Numbered from the stretch's first letter, positions 40,930 through 49,134 are shown. The stretch: 64,000 bases of DNA from CAYHPR01 sp964358895 (GCA_964358895.1 CAYHPR010000001.1:1-64000), one strand, 5' to 3'. Notes: generated from the sequence alone by a model not told the origin. A program made the numbers and translations.

Positions 40930-41382
40930 TCAGACTTTTGCTTTTAGATAACCCTTCTCCTTTAGATAATTTGTAAGGTGAGCTCTGTCTGGAAATTCGC
41001 CACCTTTTATCTTGTAATAAACCATCCTGAATCCACTTGTGAGCATATTCTTTGTTCTCAAATTTTTCAACAGTTCACGCTGAGCACGTATACGATTCAT
41101 CCATGCTTTCTTTCCGCCCATTCTAGTCTTACCAGTTCCATGGCGCTTTCCTTGTCCGGATCTTCGGCCCTTTCTTCTTTTTGTATCATGAATACGTCCA
41201 CTGACACGCGGCACTCCTTTAACTTGCGGAGCAGTAATGTAACCAAGTCTGATTAATCGTCTTACATCGTCTTTTGTAACTGCTTTTGCTATCTCAGTAA
41301 GCTGCGATGGATCAATCCAAACTCTTGATTCACCTACCTTAAGCAAATCAGCGGACATTCTTCTTAACGTTTTCATAGACAT
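40930..41382 (-). CDS. rpl19e: Ribosomal protein eL19
   Basis: 150 residues from ATG 41382; ATG 41376 is also possible. Family sequence: LRRMSADLLKVGESRVWIDP, VKGVPRVSGRIHDTKRRKGRR, HGTGKTRMGGKKAWMNRIRA and a C-terminal LTNYLKEKGYL. GTGATATTT directly before the ATG is shared with uS11, eL32 and uL29. It lies between eL32 and uL18. Confidence 0.95.
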   Translation of the reverse strand: MSMKTLRRMSADLLKVGESRVWIDPSQLTEIAKAVTKDDVRRLIRLGYITAPQVKGVPRVSGRIHDTKRRKGRRSGQGKRHGTGKTRMGGKKAWMNRIRAQRELLKNLRTKNMLTSGFRMVYYKIKGGEFPDRAHLTNYLKEKGYLKAKV

Positions 41383-41406
41383 AAATATCACTTATCATAC
41401 TTGTAA

Positions 41407-41838
41407 TTACTGTTTTACAACCGGTTGTGACTGTGTTTGTTTTGCTGGTTGTATTGGTTGTGGTTTAGCTGGTTGCGGTTGAACTGACACATTTTTTTCT
41501 TTCGTTTCAACTGCACTATTAAGCACACGTAACTTCATTGACTTTGCCTTTTCAAGAATCACCATCTTTTTCTTTGAACCAACTGATGCGGCAATTCGGA
41601 TAACTACGTTTGATGCGCCACTGAGATCTGCTAAGTTTCTGACAAGTAGCTCTCTCAAACCAGATGGATGGATATCACGTTGATCACGTGGGGAACGCCA
41701 GCCTATGGTTGGCGATGCACCCATGATTTTCTTAGAAATTCTCTTCTTATTGTCAATACCCATTGGTTTTCTCCATCTTTCCTTGACTCTCTTCTTTCTT
41801 CCGAAATTCGGAGGTAAAAACTTTGGATGTTTTCTCAT
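41407..41838 (-). CDS. rpl32e: Ribosomal protein eL32 with Gln/Pro tail
   Basis: 143 residues from ATG 41838. Recognised by WRKPMGIDNKKRISKKIMGA, PTIGWRSPRDQRDIHPSGL and VVIRIAASVGSKKKMVILEK. Residues about 115-143 are a low-complexity Gln/Pro/Lys tail (QPQPAKPQPIQPAKQ) not typical of the family. The ribosome binding context is GTGATATTT-ATG. It lies between uL6 and eL19. Confidence 0.93.
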   Translation of the reverse strand: MRKHPKFLPPNFGRKKRVKERWRKPMGIDNKKRISKKIMGASPTIGWRSPRDQRDIHPSGLRELLVRNLADLSGASNVVIRIAASVGSKKKMVILEKAKSMKLRVLNSAVETKEKNVSVQPQPAKPQPIQPAKQTQSQPVVKQ

Positions 41839-41869
41839 AAATATCACAAATTATTGTACTAATCATTAT

Positions 41870-42361
41870 TTATTCAACTGGATATATCCCATCCTGAAAA
41901 ACACGCGGATCTTTTTGCTTGATGTGCGTTGCTGTTCTTAGGTTAGCAGCAGTCTGACCAACTGCGTACTTATCCGGTCCAGTTATGGTTATGAATTCTT
42001 TCTCAATTTTAACAACTGTGTCTCCAACAATCTCTGCGATTCTAGGAATTTTCTCTCCGAGAAAATTCTTGATGGATATTACTTTCCCTTTAATTTCAAT
42101 AGTCATTGGAAAATGAACATAAAGAATCTGTAGCTTTTTCTTGTGACCTTCTGTGACACCTTTCTCTGCAGCTTTAACTAACGCAATGGTTGTATTTACC
42201 TTCTCTTTGCCCATAGAACTAATTGATATATCCTGACCAGCAATATGGATATCAACTGCAGGGATAACGATTCTTGCTTTTCCTTTTGGCCCAGTCACAA
42301 CTAGATCTTTGTTAGCTAGCGAAATGCTGACACCAGATTGAAGTGTTAATTTTTCTTCCAT
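41870..42361 (-). CDS. rpl6: Ribosomal protein uL6
   Basis: Two-domain large-subunit protein near the factor-binding site, 163 residues from ATG 42361 (another ATG at 42370 is possible). Features: DLVVTGPKGKARIVIP, ALVKAAEKGVTEGHKKKL, VHFPMTIEIKGKVISIKNFL and FITITGPDKYAVGQTAANLR with the end DPRVFQDGIYP. It lies 13 bases after uS8 and before eL32. Confidence 0.95.
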   Translation of the reverse strand: MEEKLTLQSGVSISLANKDLVVTGPKGKARIVIPAVDIHIAGQDISISSMGKEKVNTTIALVKAAEKGVTEGHKKKLQILYVHFPMTIEIKGKVISIKNFLGEKIPRIAEIVGDTVVKIEKEFITITGPDKYAVGQTAANLRTATHIKQKDPRVFQDGIYPVE

Positions 42362-42374
42362 ATTCATCATCCAT

Positions 42375-42758
42375 TTAGTAAACGTAAGCGATTAGTCTTC
42401 CTCCTGATTTAAGCTCGCGGATCTCCTTATTTGTAACAAGACCTTTTGGAGTTGAAATTATGACGATTCCGAAATCTTTAGATGGCAGGTATTGTTCTTC
42501 GACATCTGCAATCTGCGTCTGCTTAATTGCAAATCTTGGATTCACAACTGCACAATCATTTATCGGTCCGAGTCCGTTAACTGTGTAAAACCCTCCTTTG
42601 CTGTCCTTCACGAATTCGAAGCCCTTCAGATAACCTTCACGCTGGAGAAGATTGAGAACATCTCCGATTAATTTAGATGCCGGAACTTTGCATTCATCCT
42701 TCCCGGCTCTTCTGTGAACTTTTATTATATTCAATGTTTCTGCTAATAAATCAGCCAT
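42375..42758 (-). CDS. rps8: Ribosomal protein uS8
   Basis: 127 residues; 16S rRNA central-domain binder. Features: LAETLNIIKVHRRAGKDECK, LLQREGYLKGFEFV, FGIVIISTPKGLVTNKE and the end GGRLIAYVY. It follows uS14 after 8 bases. The ATG at 42758 has GGAGGAC-type sequence within the uS14 end as ribosome binding site. Confidence 0.95.
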   Translation of the reverse strand: MADLLAETLNIIKVHRRAGKDECKVPASKLIGDVLNLLQREGYLKGFEFVKDSKGGFYTVNGLGPINDCAVVNPRFAIKQTQIADVEEQYLPSKDFGIVIISTPKGLVTNKEIRELKSGGRLIAYVY

Positions 42759-42766
42759 AGTATCAT

Positions 42767-42934
42767 CTATTGTCCTCCAAATTTCTTGAAACCAATTCTT
42801 TCTCCTACTTCTCTAAAGCAACGTCTGCAGATGTACAATCCGTACTTTCTTATCATACCTCTAGGAGTACCACAAAGTTTACATATTCTTTTTCCTTTAC
42901 CCTTAAATGCGATCTGCAATCTTTTTTCATTCAT
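42767..42934 (-). CDS. rps14: Ribosomal protein uS14 (zinc form)
   Basis: 55 residues read from ATG 42934 to TAG 42767. Zinc knuckle C18-x2-C21 and C36-x2-C39, with [19 protein letters not shown] and the end IGFKKFGGQ typical of archaeal S14. Its start overlaps the uL5 stop by 8 bases in another frame, so translation is probably coupled. AAGGTGAATGTTT upstream supplies the ribosome binding site. Confidence 0.95.
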   Translation of the reverse strand: MNEKRLQIAFKGKGKRICKLCGTPRGMIRKYGLYICRRCFREVGERIGFKKFGGQ

Positions 42935-43433
42935 AAACATTCACCTTGAAATTTTTTGTAAGAAATTCAATTGTCTCATCAGGTTTGACTCGATGCCTTA
43001 ATGGAAGTGTTGATTTTTTTCTCCTTCTTAGCATAACTCTCCTACCTGGCCTAACCATTGTTACAGCAATATCAAATCCAATAATACCTATCGTTGGATC
43101 ATATTTTGCACCTGGGAAATCGATATATTCTCTGATTCCGAATGCAAAATTTCCTAATTTATCTATTGATCGGCTATTGAGCTGTAAGTCAACTGCATCA
43201 AATGCTCTCTTGAGGAATTCCGTTGCTTCTTCTCCTCTAAGTGTGATCTTTGCTCCTATAGTATCTCCTTTTCTAATCTTAAATACCTGTTCTCTCTGTC
43301 TTGCTTTTGTGAGAGCAGCAGTTCTTCCAGTAATTCTTTCAATAACTTTTTTGGCCTTCTGGAGTCTGTCTCCGGTCTCGCCTACGCCGACATTCACTGT
43401 AACTTTTTCAACTTTGAGATCTGTCATTGTCAT
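42927..43433 (-). CDS. rpl5: Ribosomal protein uL5
   Basis: 168 residues from ATG 43433 (or ATG 43427); 5S rRNA binder at the central protuberance. Features: [60 protein letters not shown] and [18 protein letters not shown]. The longer frame start at 43457 is rejected because the GTAGGTTGTT ribosome binding region precedes 43433. It overlaps uS14 by 8 bases. Confidence 0.95.
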   Translation of the reverse strand: MTMTDLKVEKVTVNVGVGETGDRLQKAKKVIERITGRTAALTKARQREQVFKIRKGDTIGAKITLRGEEATEFLKRAFDAVDLQLNSRSIDKLGNFAFGIREYIDFPGAKYDPTIGIIGFDIAVTMVRPGRRVMLRRRKKSTLPLRHRVKPDETIEFLTKNFKVNVYE

Positions 43434-43440
43434 GTAACAA

Positions 43441-43463
43441 CCTACGGTTTTTACCATTTCCTA
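43441..43463 (-). repeat. CTAGGAAAT-type leader element (uL5)
   Basis: Minus strand: TAGGAAATGGTAAAAACCGTAGG followed by TTGTTAC and the uL5 ATG. It occupies nearly the whole gap to eS4. Confidence 0.7.
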
Positions 43464-43479
43464 ATCATTTATTTCTCTA

Positions 43480-44163
43480 TCAGAATTTCTGATCCCCTAT
43501 TGGAAATATGTAAGACTTTAGCGTTGTATAAGTCTCGTTTCCAATTTTACATTTAACTTCTGGAATGCGTGTTGCACTTCCAGGGATTATTTCTTCAATT
43601 TTTCCAGTCTTACCTACGTGCTTTCCACCTACGATAATGCAAGCTGCACCTTCCTTTAACGGATTGCACGCTTTAGCCTTACCGTCAGGAATTGAAATTG
43701 TGATACTGTCGCCAACATTGCAAGAAAAATCAACTACAGTTCTGCCGTCATGTAAAGAGAGTTGTATCTTTCCGCCTTTCGATCTGAATTTTCTTTCCAC
43801 TCTACAAAGTTTAACGTTTGGATTTCCTGTTTCAGCAAAAACAAGTCTCCCTTTTTCATCATAAAGTGCTCTCCACTTTTTGTCACCAACTGAAATTATA
43901 TCCATTAGTCCTATTGGGTGCTTAAGTTCAGTTGTAACTATTCCATCAAGCTTAACTGTTCGTTCGTTTAGAATGACCTTAGACTCACGGTTTGTATCTG
44001 AAACTCCGAGTTCTTTAAGAACAAATGACAATGGAACTGCAGAAGCAATGCTATGCTTTCCAGGCAATGCTCTTTGTAGCCATACTCTCTGCTTTCTTCC
44101 TGTTTTAACTACCTTAGAAGCAGCCAACAATTTCAAGTGTTTTGTTCCACCACGTTTCGCCAT
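43480..44163 (-). CDS. rps4e: Ribosomal protein eS4
   Basis: 227 residues with S4-like, RS4NT and KOW parts: MAKRGGTKHLKLLAASKVVK, VWLQRALPGKHSIASAVPLS, LNERTVKLDGIVTTELKHPI and IIVGGKHVGKTGKIEEI. It belongs between uL24 and uL5 as in other archaea. The AGGTGTCTAT before the ATG belongs to the repeated leader family. Confidence 0.96.
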   Translation of the reverse strand: MAKRGGTKHLKLLAASKVVKTGRKQRVWLQRALPGKHSIASAVPLSFVLKELGVSDTNRESKVILNERTVKLDGIVTTELKHPIGLMDIISVGDKKWRALYDEKGRLVFAETGNPNVKLCRVERKFRSKGGKIQLSLHDGRTVVDFSCNVGDSITISIPDGKAKACNPLKEGAACIIVGGKHVGKTGKIEEIIPGSATRIPEVKCKIGNETYTTLKSYIFPIGDQKF

Positions 44164-44170
44164 ATAGACA

Positions 44171-44201
44171 CCTACAATTTCTATTATTTCCTTATCTCCT
44201 A
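44171..44201 (-). repeat. CTAGGAAAT-type leader element (eS4)
   Basis: Minus strand: TTAGGAGATAAGGAAATAATAG then AAATTGTAGG, TGTCTAT and the eS4 ATG. It is a partly duplicated version (GGAGATA, GGAAATA) of the unit seen before uL2. Confidence 0.65.
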
Positions 44202-44206
44202 ATCAT

Positions 44207-44536
44207 TTACTTTCTTTCGACCATTTCAATTATCATTACATTTGACGGCTGTAGAGGGAATGAGATCTCCTGTCCTTTTGCTTTGCGATAGCTTACTCCC
44301 TCAATCTTAATTTTCCCATCGCTTAAACTTATTGACATCACTTTCCCTTCTTTTCCTTTGAATTTTCCTCTCATGACTCGCACTTTGTCACCTTTCTTAA
44401 GGCGAACTGCTCTTTTCTTCATCTTAGCTCTGAGCTCCTTGCTTAGATGCGCATGTACAAAGTGTCCTCTTATATGAAGAGGCGCTGTAAATTGGAATTT
44501 TCTTTGTGTTCTGAATTTTCTTGATTTCATAACCAT
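44207..44536 (-). CDS. rpl24: Ribosomal protein uL24
   Basis: 109 residues from ATG 44536. Features: KSRKFRTQRKFQFTAPLHIR and the KOW motif KKGDKVRVMRGKFKGKEGKV, then GVSYRKAKGQE. The frame is open to 44587, but ATG 44536 matches the archaeal N-terminus and follows GTGAG by three bases. The discarded upstream part overlaps the uL14 end. Confidence 0.94.
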   Translation of the reverse strand: MVMKSRKFRTQRKFQFTAPLHIRGHFVHAHLSKELRAKMKKRAVRLKKGDKVRVMRGKFKGKEGKVMSISLSDGKIKIEGVSYRKAKGQEISFPLQPSNVMIIEMVERK

Positions 44537-44567
44537 AAACTCACATCTTACGTCATTAGTTAATTCA

Positions 44568-44966
44568 TCAGATAATCGACCAAGCAATTGCGGCTACTTT
44601 CGGATATCTTTCTGCAACTTCTCTTGCTACAACTCCTTTGACTTCTGTTCCTTTTGGCAACCCTGTTTCATCGATTAATGCGCACGCATTATCCTCGAAA
44701 GAAACATGCAGCCCATTTGCTCTTCGCATTTCCTTTTTTTGCCTGATTATCAAAGCACGCTCCACTTTCTTTATCATCTGTGGGCTTCCTTTCTTCACAG
44801 CAACAATTGCAATGTCGCCGATACCGACTCGCGGCAATCTTGAACGCTTGCTTGCTGCCTGAATAACACCGATAATCTGAACAACTTTAGCACCACTGTT
44901 ATCGTCACAGTTTAGGAAAGCCCCAACGGGCAACGATCTCGGGATAACTGTTGCGATTCCTTTCAT
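44568..44966 (-). CDS. rpl14: Ribosomal protein uL14
   Basis: 132 residues; subunit-interface protein. Features: LNCDDNSGAKVVQIIGV, GDIAIVAVKKGSPQMIKK, RANGLHVSFEDNACALIDET and the end AREVAERYPKVAAIAWSII. Its ATG overlaps the uS17 stop by one base (TAATG), so translation is probably coupled. Confidence 0.96.
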   Translation of the reverse strand: MKGIATVIPRSLPVGAFLNCDDNSGAKVVQIIGVIQAASKRSRLPRVGIGDIAIVAVKKGSPQMIKKVERALIIRQKKEMRRANGLHVSFEDNACALIDETGLPKGTEVKGVVAREVAERYPKVAAIAWSII

Positions 44967-45310
44967 TATTCCACTTTCTCCTTTGTCTTTTTCTCCTTCT
45001 TCACACCGTCTTCAGTCTTTTTTATCACTTCAACAATAGTCCAAGCTTTTGTTCTACTCAGTTTCCTGCATTCACCGATTTTGACATAGTCTCCTTCCTT
45101 AGCTGAAATGCATGCAGGATTGTGAACTGCAATTCTTGAACGTGAACGAGCGTAACGTCTGTATTTTGTAAGATATATGATCCTAGGTCTTTCAACAATG
45201 GCAGTATGCTTAGCTTTAGCACTAACTACGTTTCCTTCGAGAAACTGGCCTCTAACCTTAACATCGCCATGGATGTAACATTTTTCATCTCCACATTCAG
45301 CTTTTTCCAT
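44966..45310 (-). CDS. rps17: Ribosomal protein uS17
   Basis: 114 residues from ATG 45310; OB-fold rRNA binder. Features: CYIHGDVKVRGQFLEG, AIVERPRIIYLTKYRRYARS, AVHNPACISAKEGDYVKIGE and SRTKAWTIVEV, with a Lys-rich tail. GGTGAT lies six bases before the ATG and a 10-bp A+T hairpin directly precedes it. Confidence 0.95.
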   Translation of the reverse strand: MEKAECGDEKCYIHGDVKVRGQFLEGNVVSAKAKHTAIVERPRIIYLTKYRRYARSRSRIAVHNPACISAKEGDYVKIGECRKLSRTKAWTIVEVIKKTEDGVKKEKKTKEKVE

Positions 45311-45322
45311 AATCAAATCACC

Positions 45323-45345
45323 GAAACTTTTTTATAAAAAGTTTC
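45323..45345 (-). repeat. A+T hairpin element, uS17 leader copy
   Basis: GAAACTTTTT/AAAAAGTTTC, 10-bp perfect arms with a 3-base loop; on the minus strand its last C is followed by GGTGAT, the uS17 ribosome binding site. It is the longest member of the family. Confidence 0.75.
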
Positions 45346-45394
45346 ATCAAAACCATAAATCATTATCGTAATCTCATATACCTTTTACATTATT

Positions 45395-45655
45395 TTATTT
45401 AACTTTTTTTGGACGATCTTCGGGACGAAATAGAACCTTTGAGCCATCGATTTCGAAGGAGATTTTATCTTTAACAAATTTGAAGAGCGTACTCACCTTT
45501 GGAATACGAACTTCCTTACCGTCCTTCTTTTCAATGACGAACAAATTCTTTGTCTCGTCTATTACAAACCCACTAATACCTATCCTCTCTTTTGCTGTGC
45601 TTTTCACAACTTTCACTTGAAGACCAATAAACTCAATCGCATACTTGGAAACCAT
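45395..45655 (-). CDS. rnp1: Ribonuclease P protein component 1 (Pop4/Rpp29)
   Basis: 86 residues from ATG 45655. The Sm-like barrel of Rpp29: EFIGLQVKVVKSTAKERIGI, GFVIDETKNLFVIEKKDGKE and IPKVSTLFKF. It binds the RNase P RNA specificity domain and helps 5' maturation of tRNAs such as the three here. It lies between SUI1 and uS17, the common archaeal place. GTGAT four bases before ATG decides the start. Confidence 0.93.
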   Translation of the reverse strand: MVSKYAIEFIGLQVKVVKSTAKERIGISGFVIDETKNLFVIEKKDGKEVRIPKVSTLFKFVKDKISFEIDGSKVLFRPEDRPKKVK

Positions 45656-45694
45656 CGAAATCACAGCATCAATTTGACACGTTCATACTTCAAA

Positions 45695-46045
45695 TCAGAT
45701 TGCTATACTCTCTTCTGGATATCCGAGCGCAACAAGCGCTTTCTTCAATTTTGACTTGTGGTCTCCTTGAAGAATGATTTGATCATCTTTTACCGTTCCA
45801 CCGCACGCCATTTTTTTCTTCAGCTGCTTCGCAACTTTCTCAATGGCATTCTTTTCGATGCCAGTGATGATTGTTACAAGCTTTCCGTACGTTGCTTTGG
45901 TAACTTTGACTTTGATCTTTTGCGCAGTTTCCTTCTCAATAACCGAACAAGAACAAATCTCCTTCGGCAGACCGCAACCAGAACAAATTCCTCCAATCAT
46001 TCCATGTACTCCACATGTCGGACAGGTATCACCGATCGTTCTCAC
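45695..46045 (-). CDS. Translation initiation factor aIF1 (SUI1) with zinc-ribbon N-terminus
   Basis: 116 residues. Residues about 43-116 are the SUI1 fold (KIKVKVTKATYGKLVTIITG, KKKMACGGTVKDDQIILQGD), which checks start-codon pairing. The N-terminus has CPTCG (8-12), CSGCG (21-25) and CSCS (32-35), more cysteines than the single GLPKEICSC element usual in archaea, so a full zinc ribbon can form. It lies between uL29 and rnp1. Confidence 0.93.
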   Translation of the reverse strand: MRTIGDTCPTCGVHGMIGGICSGCGLPKEICSCSVIEKETAQKIKVKVTKATYGKLVTIITGIEKNAIEKVAKQLKKKMACGGTVKDDQIILQGDHKSKLKKALVALGYPEESIAI

Positions 46046-46078
46046 CTCTTTTGTTTTTAATTTCCATAAATATAAACC

Positions 46079-46357
46079 TCATTTCGTTTTTATTTCGTTT
46101 TTGACTTCAGTTAATTTTGCTTTAACTTGAGTTGGTTTAGTCATCTTATTTTTCTTAAGAGCTGCGCGTTCTTTTTCTCCCATGATTGTCTTTACGCGGG
46201 CAATTAATCTTCTGAGTGTTCTGATCTTGCCAGGATTTTGAACACGTCCACCTGATGTAGACTTCCCACCTAGCTCTGCGTTCATCTCTCGATTTAAATC
46301 GCCCAACTTATGTGTTAGACCATCTTCCGGTAATTCACGAATTTCCTTATTTTTCAT
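46079..46357 (-). CDS. rpl29: Ribosomal protein uL29
   Basis: 92 residues from ATG 46357; two-helix protein near the exit tunnel. Features: NKEIRELPEDGLTHKLGDLN, GGKSTSGGRVQNPGKIRTLR and RLIARVKTIMGEKE. The Lys-rich C-terminal 20 residues are an extension. GTGATATTT precedes the ATG. It lies between uS3 and SUI1. Confidence 0.94.
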   Translation of the reverse strand: MKNKEIRELPEDGLTHKLGDLNREMNAELGGKSTSGGRVQNPGKIRTLRRLIARVKTIMGEKERAALKKNKMTKPTQVKAKLTEVKNEIKTK

Positions 46358-46402
46358 AAATATCACATTTCAATTTCATATTCTATTTTCATAGCTCATT
46401 GA

Positions 46403-47137
46403 TTACTTTTTATCCTTGTCATCTGCTGAAGACGGTGCCACTACATTTGGCTTTGCAGTCACAGTTGGAGAAGGCGCCGCTTCGGTTGGCTTCTCAATTA
46501 CAATTTTTTCTTCAGCGTATTTTATGACCTTTGGAACTGCAACAATAACTCCTGCTTTCTTGTCAGGAAATACTATTCCAGGTGGTGCTATTGAAACACG
46601 GATATTGACTGCACCGTATTTAGGACGCGCAGTAACGAATGCTTTCCTTATTAGTCTAGTAACGTCTCCAGCTTTTGGCAGATATCCCCATGCAACACGC
46701 ATCGATCGAGCTTTTCCTCCTTTCGCAACAATCTTTCCGCCGACAATAATTTCTGCACCCTGTGCACCTGCATCAATAATTCTTTTTAATGCTGCATGAA
46801 CAGTTGGACGAATTGGCTTATCTGATTCTATTCTTCTTGCGATAGATCTGCCAACAAGTTGTGGCTCAAGTTCTGGTTGTTCAACAGGAACGACTGCTAT
46901 CTGAGGATCTGCAACGCCGAATTTTTGTGAAATCAGATCAGTAAGTCTCTTTATTGATCTTCCTTTCTTACCAATGAGTCTGCCAGGATTTGCAACTTCA
47001 ACAGTAATTCGTGTAACCATCGGGGTTCGTTGAATGCTTACGCTGCTGAAACCAACTCTCTCCAGATTCTGCTTAAGAAATGTAGCGACGTTGTATCTTG
47101 CCAATGCATCTTCAATAAATTTTCTTTCAATTGCCAT
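46403..47137 (-). CDS. rps3: Ribosomal protein uS3
   Basis: 244 residues. N-terminal KH domain with VANPGRLIGKKGRSIKRL and C-terminal domain with RRIESDKPIRPTVHAALKRI, GAEIIVGGKIVAKGGKARSM and TARPKYGAVNIRVSI. It lines the mRNA entry. The last 30 residues are a Pro/Thr/Ala-rich tail. It follows uL22 after four bases. Confidence 0.96.
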   Translation of the reverse strand: MAIERKFIEDALARYNVATFLKQNLERVGFSSVSIQRTPMVTRITVEVANPGRLIGKKGRSIKRLTDLISQKFGVADPQIAVVPVEQPELEPQLVGRSIARRIESDKPIRPTVHAALKRIIDAGAQGAEIIVGGKIVAKGGKARSMRVAWGYLPKAGDVTRLIRKAFVTARPKYGAVNIRVSIAPPGIVFPDKKAGVIVAVPKVIKYAEEKIVIEKPTEAAPSPTVTAKPNVVAPSSADDKDKK

Positions 47138-47141
47138 AATT

Positions 47142-47873
47142 TCACTCTTCTTTGGTTTCTTTAGCTTTTGATTTTGCTGCTCTTTCCTTTTTCGGCTTTG
47201 CTCCTTCTGTTTTGGATTCTGTTATTGATTCCGTTTTTGGTTTTGCTTCTGAGGTTTTTGTTTCAGTTATCTTTGCAACAGTTGGAATCACCTGCTTTTC
47301 AGGAACCTTTCCTTTTTCTTCTTTGACTTTTTGAACAGCTTCTTTGATCTCTTCACGTTTTTTGCCTGCTTCTTCTGAAACAAATTTCTTTAGGGTTGCC
47401 TGCTTCTTTGATTCTTCTGAAGCAACGCCTGCAAGAATTATTTCAACCCGTGAAGTCTCATAATCTGAACGAACCTGTCTGCCCTTTGATTGGGTTCTAG
47501 GATAAATTGTTTGTTTGTTAGCAGCCGCATGAATCACTTTTGTATCGGACATACCCTTTGCTGTTGCATTCGCAATTGCATTCTGCAAAACCATTGCAAC
47601 AAATTTAGCTGATTTGATAGGATACCTTCCTTTCTGTCCATCAAGTTCACGTCTATGACCCAGCTTCGTATTCCATCTTCTGTAAAGAACGGGAAATCCG
47701 TTTGCAACTGATTCTAGATACTTGACAGCATCCTCTGTACTTAAACCTCTAACATTATCACAAACTGCACAAAGGTCCTTGAACGATGCATCGATGTTGT
47801 ATTGCTGCGCTTTCGCTACCTCAGTACCTGGCACAAGTTTCGACATGTTAAATCCGTATTCGTAATGTGGCAT
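47142..47873 (-). CDS. rpl22: Ribosomal protein uL22 with long C-terminal tail
   Basis: 243 residues; exit-tunnel protein. Features: YLESVANGFPVLYRRWNTKL, HRRELDGQKGRYPIKSAKFV, MVLQNAIANATAKGM and YPRTQSKGRQVRSDYETSRV. Residues from about 155 on are a charged Lys/Glu/Thr-rich extension of nearly 90 residues that is not part of the core fold. The start could also be ATG 47846 (MSKLVPG). It lies between uS19 and uS3. Confidence 0.95.
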   Translation of the reverse strand: MPHYEYGFNMSKLVPGTEVAKAQQYNIDASFKDLCAVCDNVRGLSTEDAVKYLESVANGFPVLYRRWNTKLGHRRELDGQKGRYPIKSAKFVAMVLQNAIANATAKGMSDTKVIHAAANKQTIYPRTQSKGRQVRSDYETSRVEIILAGVASEESKKQATLKKFVSEEAGKKREEIKEAVQKVKEEKGKVPEKQVIPTVAKITETKTSEAKPKTESITESKTEGAKPKKERAAKSKAKETKEE

Positions 47874-47907
47874 AATCTCACTATCAACGTATTCATTTCA
47901 ACTATCA

Positions 47908-48291
47908 TCACTTCAATGGCAAGAACTTCGAACCTCTAGTTGCTCCAACACCTGGACCACTGTGTAATACACGTCCAGTTGTATGAACGAAGTCACCGAG
48001 TCTCTTGCCGATCATTTCTGGCACGATAACGACTTGTTTGAACTCTTTCCCTCCATGAATCTGGAATGTAACTCCGACCCATTGCGGGACGATTAATGCT
48101 TCACGAAGCTGCGTTTTGACTGGCTTCGCTGTGCCTATTTTCTTCACCTTTTTAACAAGTTCTCTGTAATCAAGCGGTGATCGCTTGAGATATCTCCTTG
48201 CGTGGCTATCTACCATTTTTGCAAATTCATCTAATGGCAATGCTATGAGCTCCTCAATGCTTTTTCCGTGGAATATAAATTTTCGTGCCAT
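47908..48291 (-). CDS. rps19: Ribosomal protein uS19
   Basis: 127 residues, archaeal form. Features: FHGKSIEELIALPLDEF, RYLKRSPLDYRELVKKV, FQIHGGKEFKQVVIVPEMIG and the end LHSGPGVGATRGSKFLPLK. It contacts the A-site finger and the subunit bridge in the head. It lies between uL2 and uL22, following uL2 after 20 bases. Confidence 0.96.
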   Translation of the reverse strand: MARKFIFHGKSIEELIALPLDEFAKMVDSHARRYLKRSPLDYRELVKKVKKIGTAKPVKTQLREALIVPQWVGVTFQIHGGKEFKQVVIVPEMIGKRLGDFVHTTGRVLHSGPGVGATRGSKFLPLK

Positions 48292-48311
48292 ATTATTACC
48301 TAAGTATTAAC

Positions 48312-49070
48312 TCATTCAGTTGCTTCTTGTACAGCTCTCTTCTTCTTTCCTTTGTTACGTCCGGTTGATGCTGCACCAACTAAACCAACCTTCTGTCCTG
48401 GAGGTGCAGATCTTCCAACAACATTAGAACGACCAGAATGGTGCTGCTTTCCACCGTATGGGTGGTCGTATGCAGACATTGCAACTCCTCTTGATTTTGG
48501 CCAGTAAGCTGCCTTCGCATTCATCATGTGGAACTTCTTTCCAGCTTTGAATATAGGTCTGTCAAGTCTTCCACCAACAGATACGATACCTATCTGTGCT
48601 CTGCATCTTCCGTCAAGAATCTTAACTTTTTTCGAAGGAAGTGAAACATAAACTTTATCGCCTGCATGTGAGACAATTGTTGCAGAGGTACCTGCAGCTC
48701 TCACAAGCTTTCCGCCATCACCAGGTACAATCTCAAGATTGAATATTGGAGATCCATCAGGAATTGCAGATAAAGGTAAAACGTTTCCAATATTGACTGA
48801 TGCTTGCGCACCGAATTGAAGCGTATCGCCTAAAGCAATACCTTCTGGTGCAAGCAGATTAATTTCTTTTCCTGTCTCATCTTTTATAGACATCAGCAAC
48901 CCGCTACGAGCTGGATCATTAACAAAATCAATCACTTGACCAGTAACAACTGAAGTCTTCTCTTTGTCATCATAAGTTCTGAACATAATGCGCGCATAAT
49001 AAAGGTGGCTAGGCGCTGTGAATGGCGGCTTGCCCTTTCCTCTTCGTTGCTGATTCAGTGGTTTACCCAT
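48312..49070 (-). CDS. rpl2: Ribosomal protein uL2
   Basis: 252 residues; required for subunit association and near the peptidyl-transferase centre. Features: MGKPLNQQRRGKGKPPFTAP, SRGVAMSAYDHPYGGKQHHS (His-rich loop) and APPGQKVGLVGAASTGRNKG. The AGGTGTCTAT before ATG belongs to a leader element that occurs in tandem here. It follows uL23. Confidence 0.97.
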   Translation of the reverse strand: MGKPLNQQRRGKGKPPFTAPSHLYYARIMFRTYDDKEKTSVVTGQVIDFVNDPARSGLLMSIKDETGKEINLLAPEGIALGDTLQFGAQASVNIGNVLPLSAIPDGSPIFNLEIVPGDGGKLVRAAGTSATIVSHAGDKVYVSLPSKKVKILDGRCRAQIGIVSVGGRLDRPIFKAGKKFHMMNAKAAYWPKSRGVAMSAYDHPYGGKQHHSGRSNVVGRSAPPGQKVGLVGAASTGRNKGKKKRAVQEATE

Positions 49071-49077
49071 ATAGACA

Positions 49078-49134
49078 CCTACGGTTTCTATTATTTCCTA
49101 GTCATTTTCTTACTATTATTTCATCATTTCCTAG
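49078..49134 (-). repeat. CTAGGAAAT leader element, tandem copies (uL2)
   Basis: Copy 1 (49078-49101) ends in TAGGTGTCTAT-ATG of uL2. A second, shorter copy (minus CTAGGAAATGATGAAATAATAG) lies at 49111-49134, and AT-rich remnants continue to about 49155. Confidence 0.7.
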
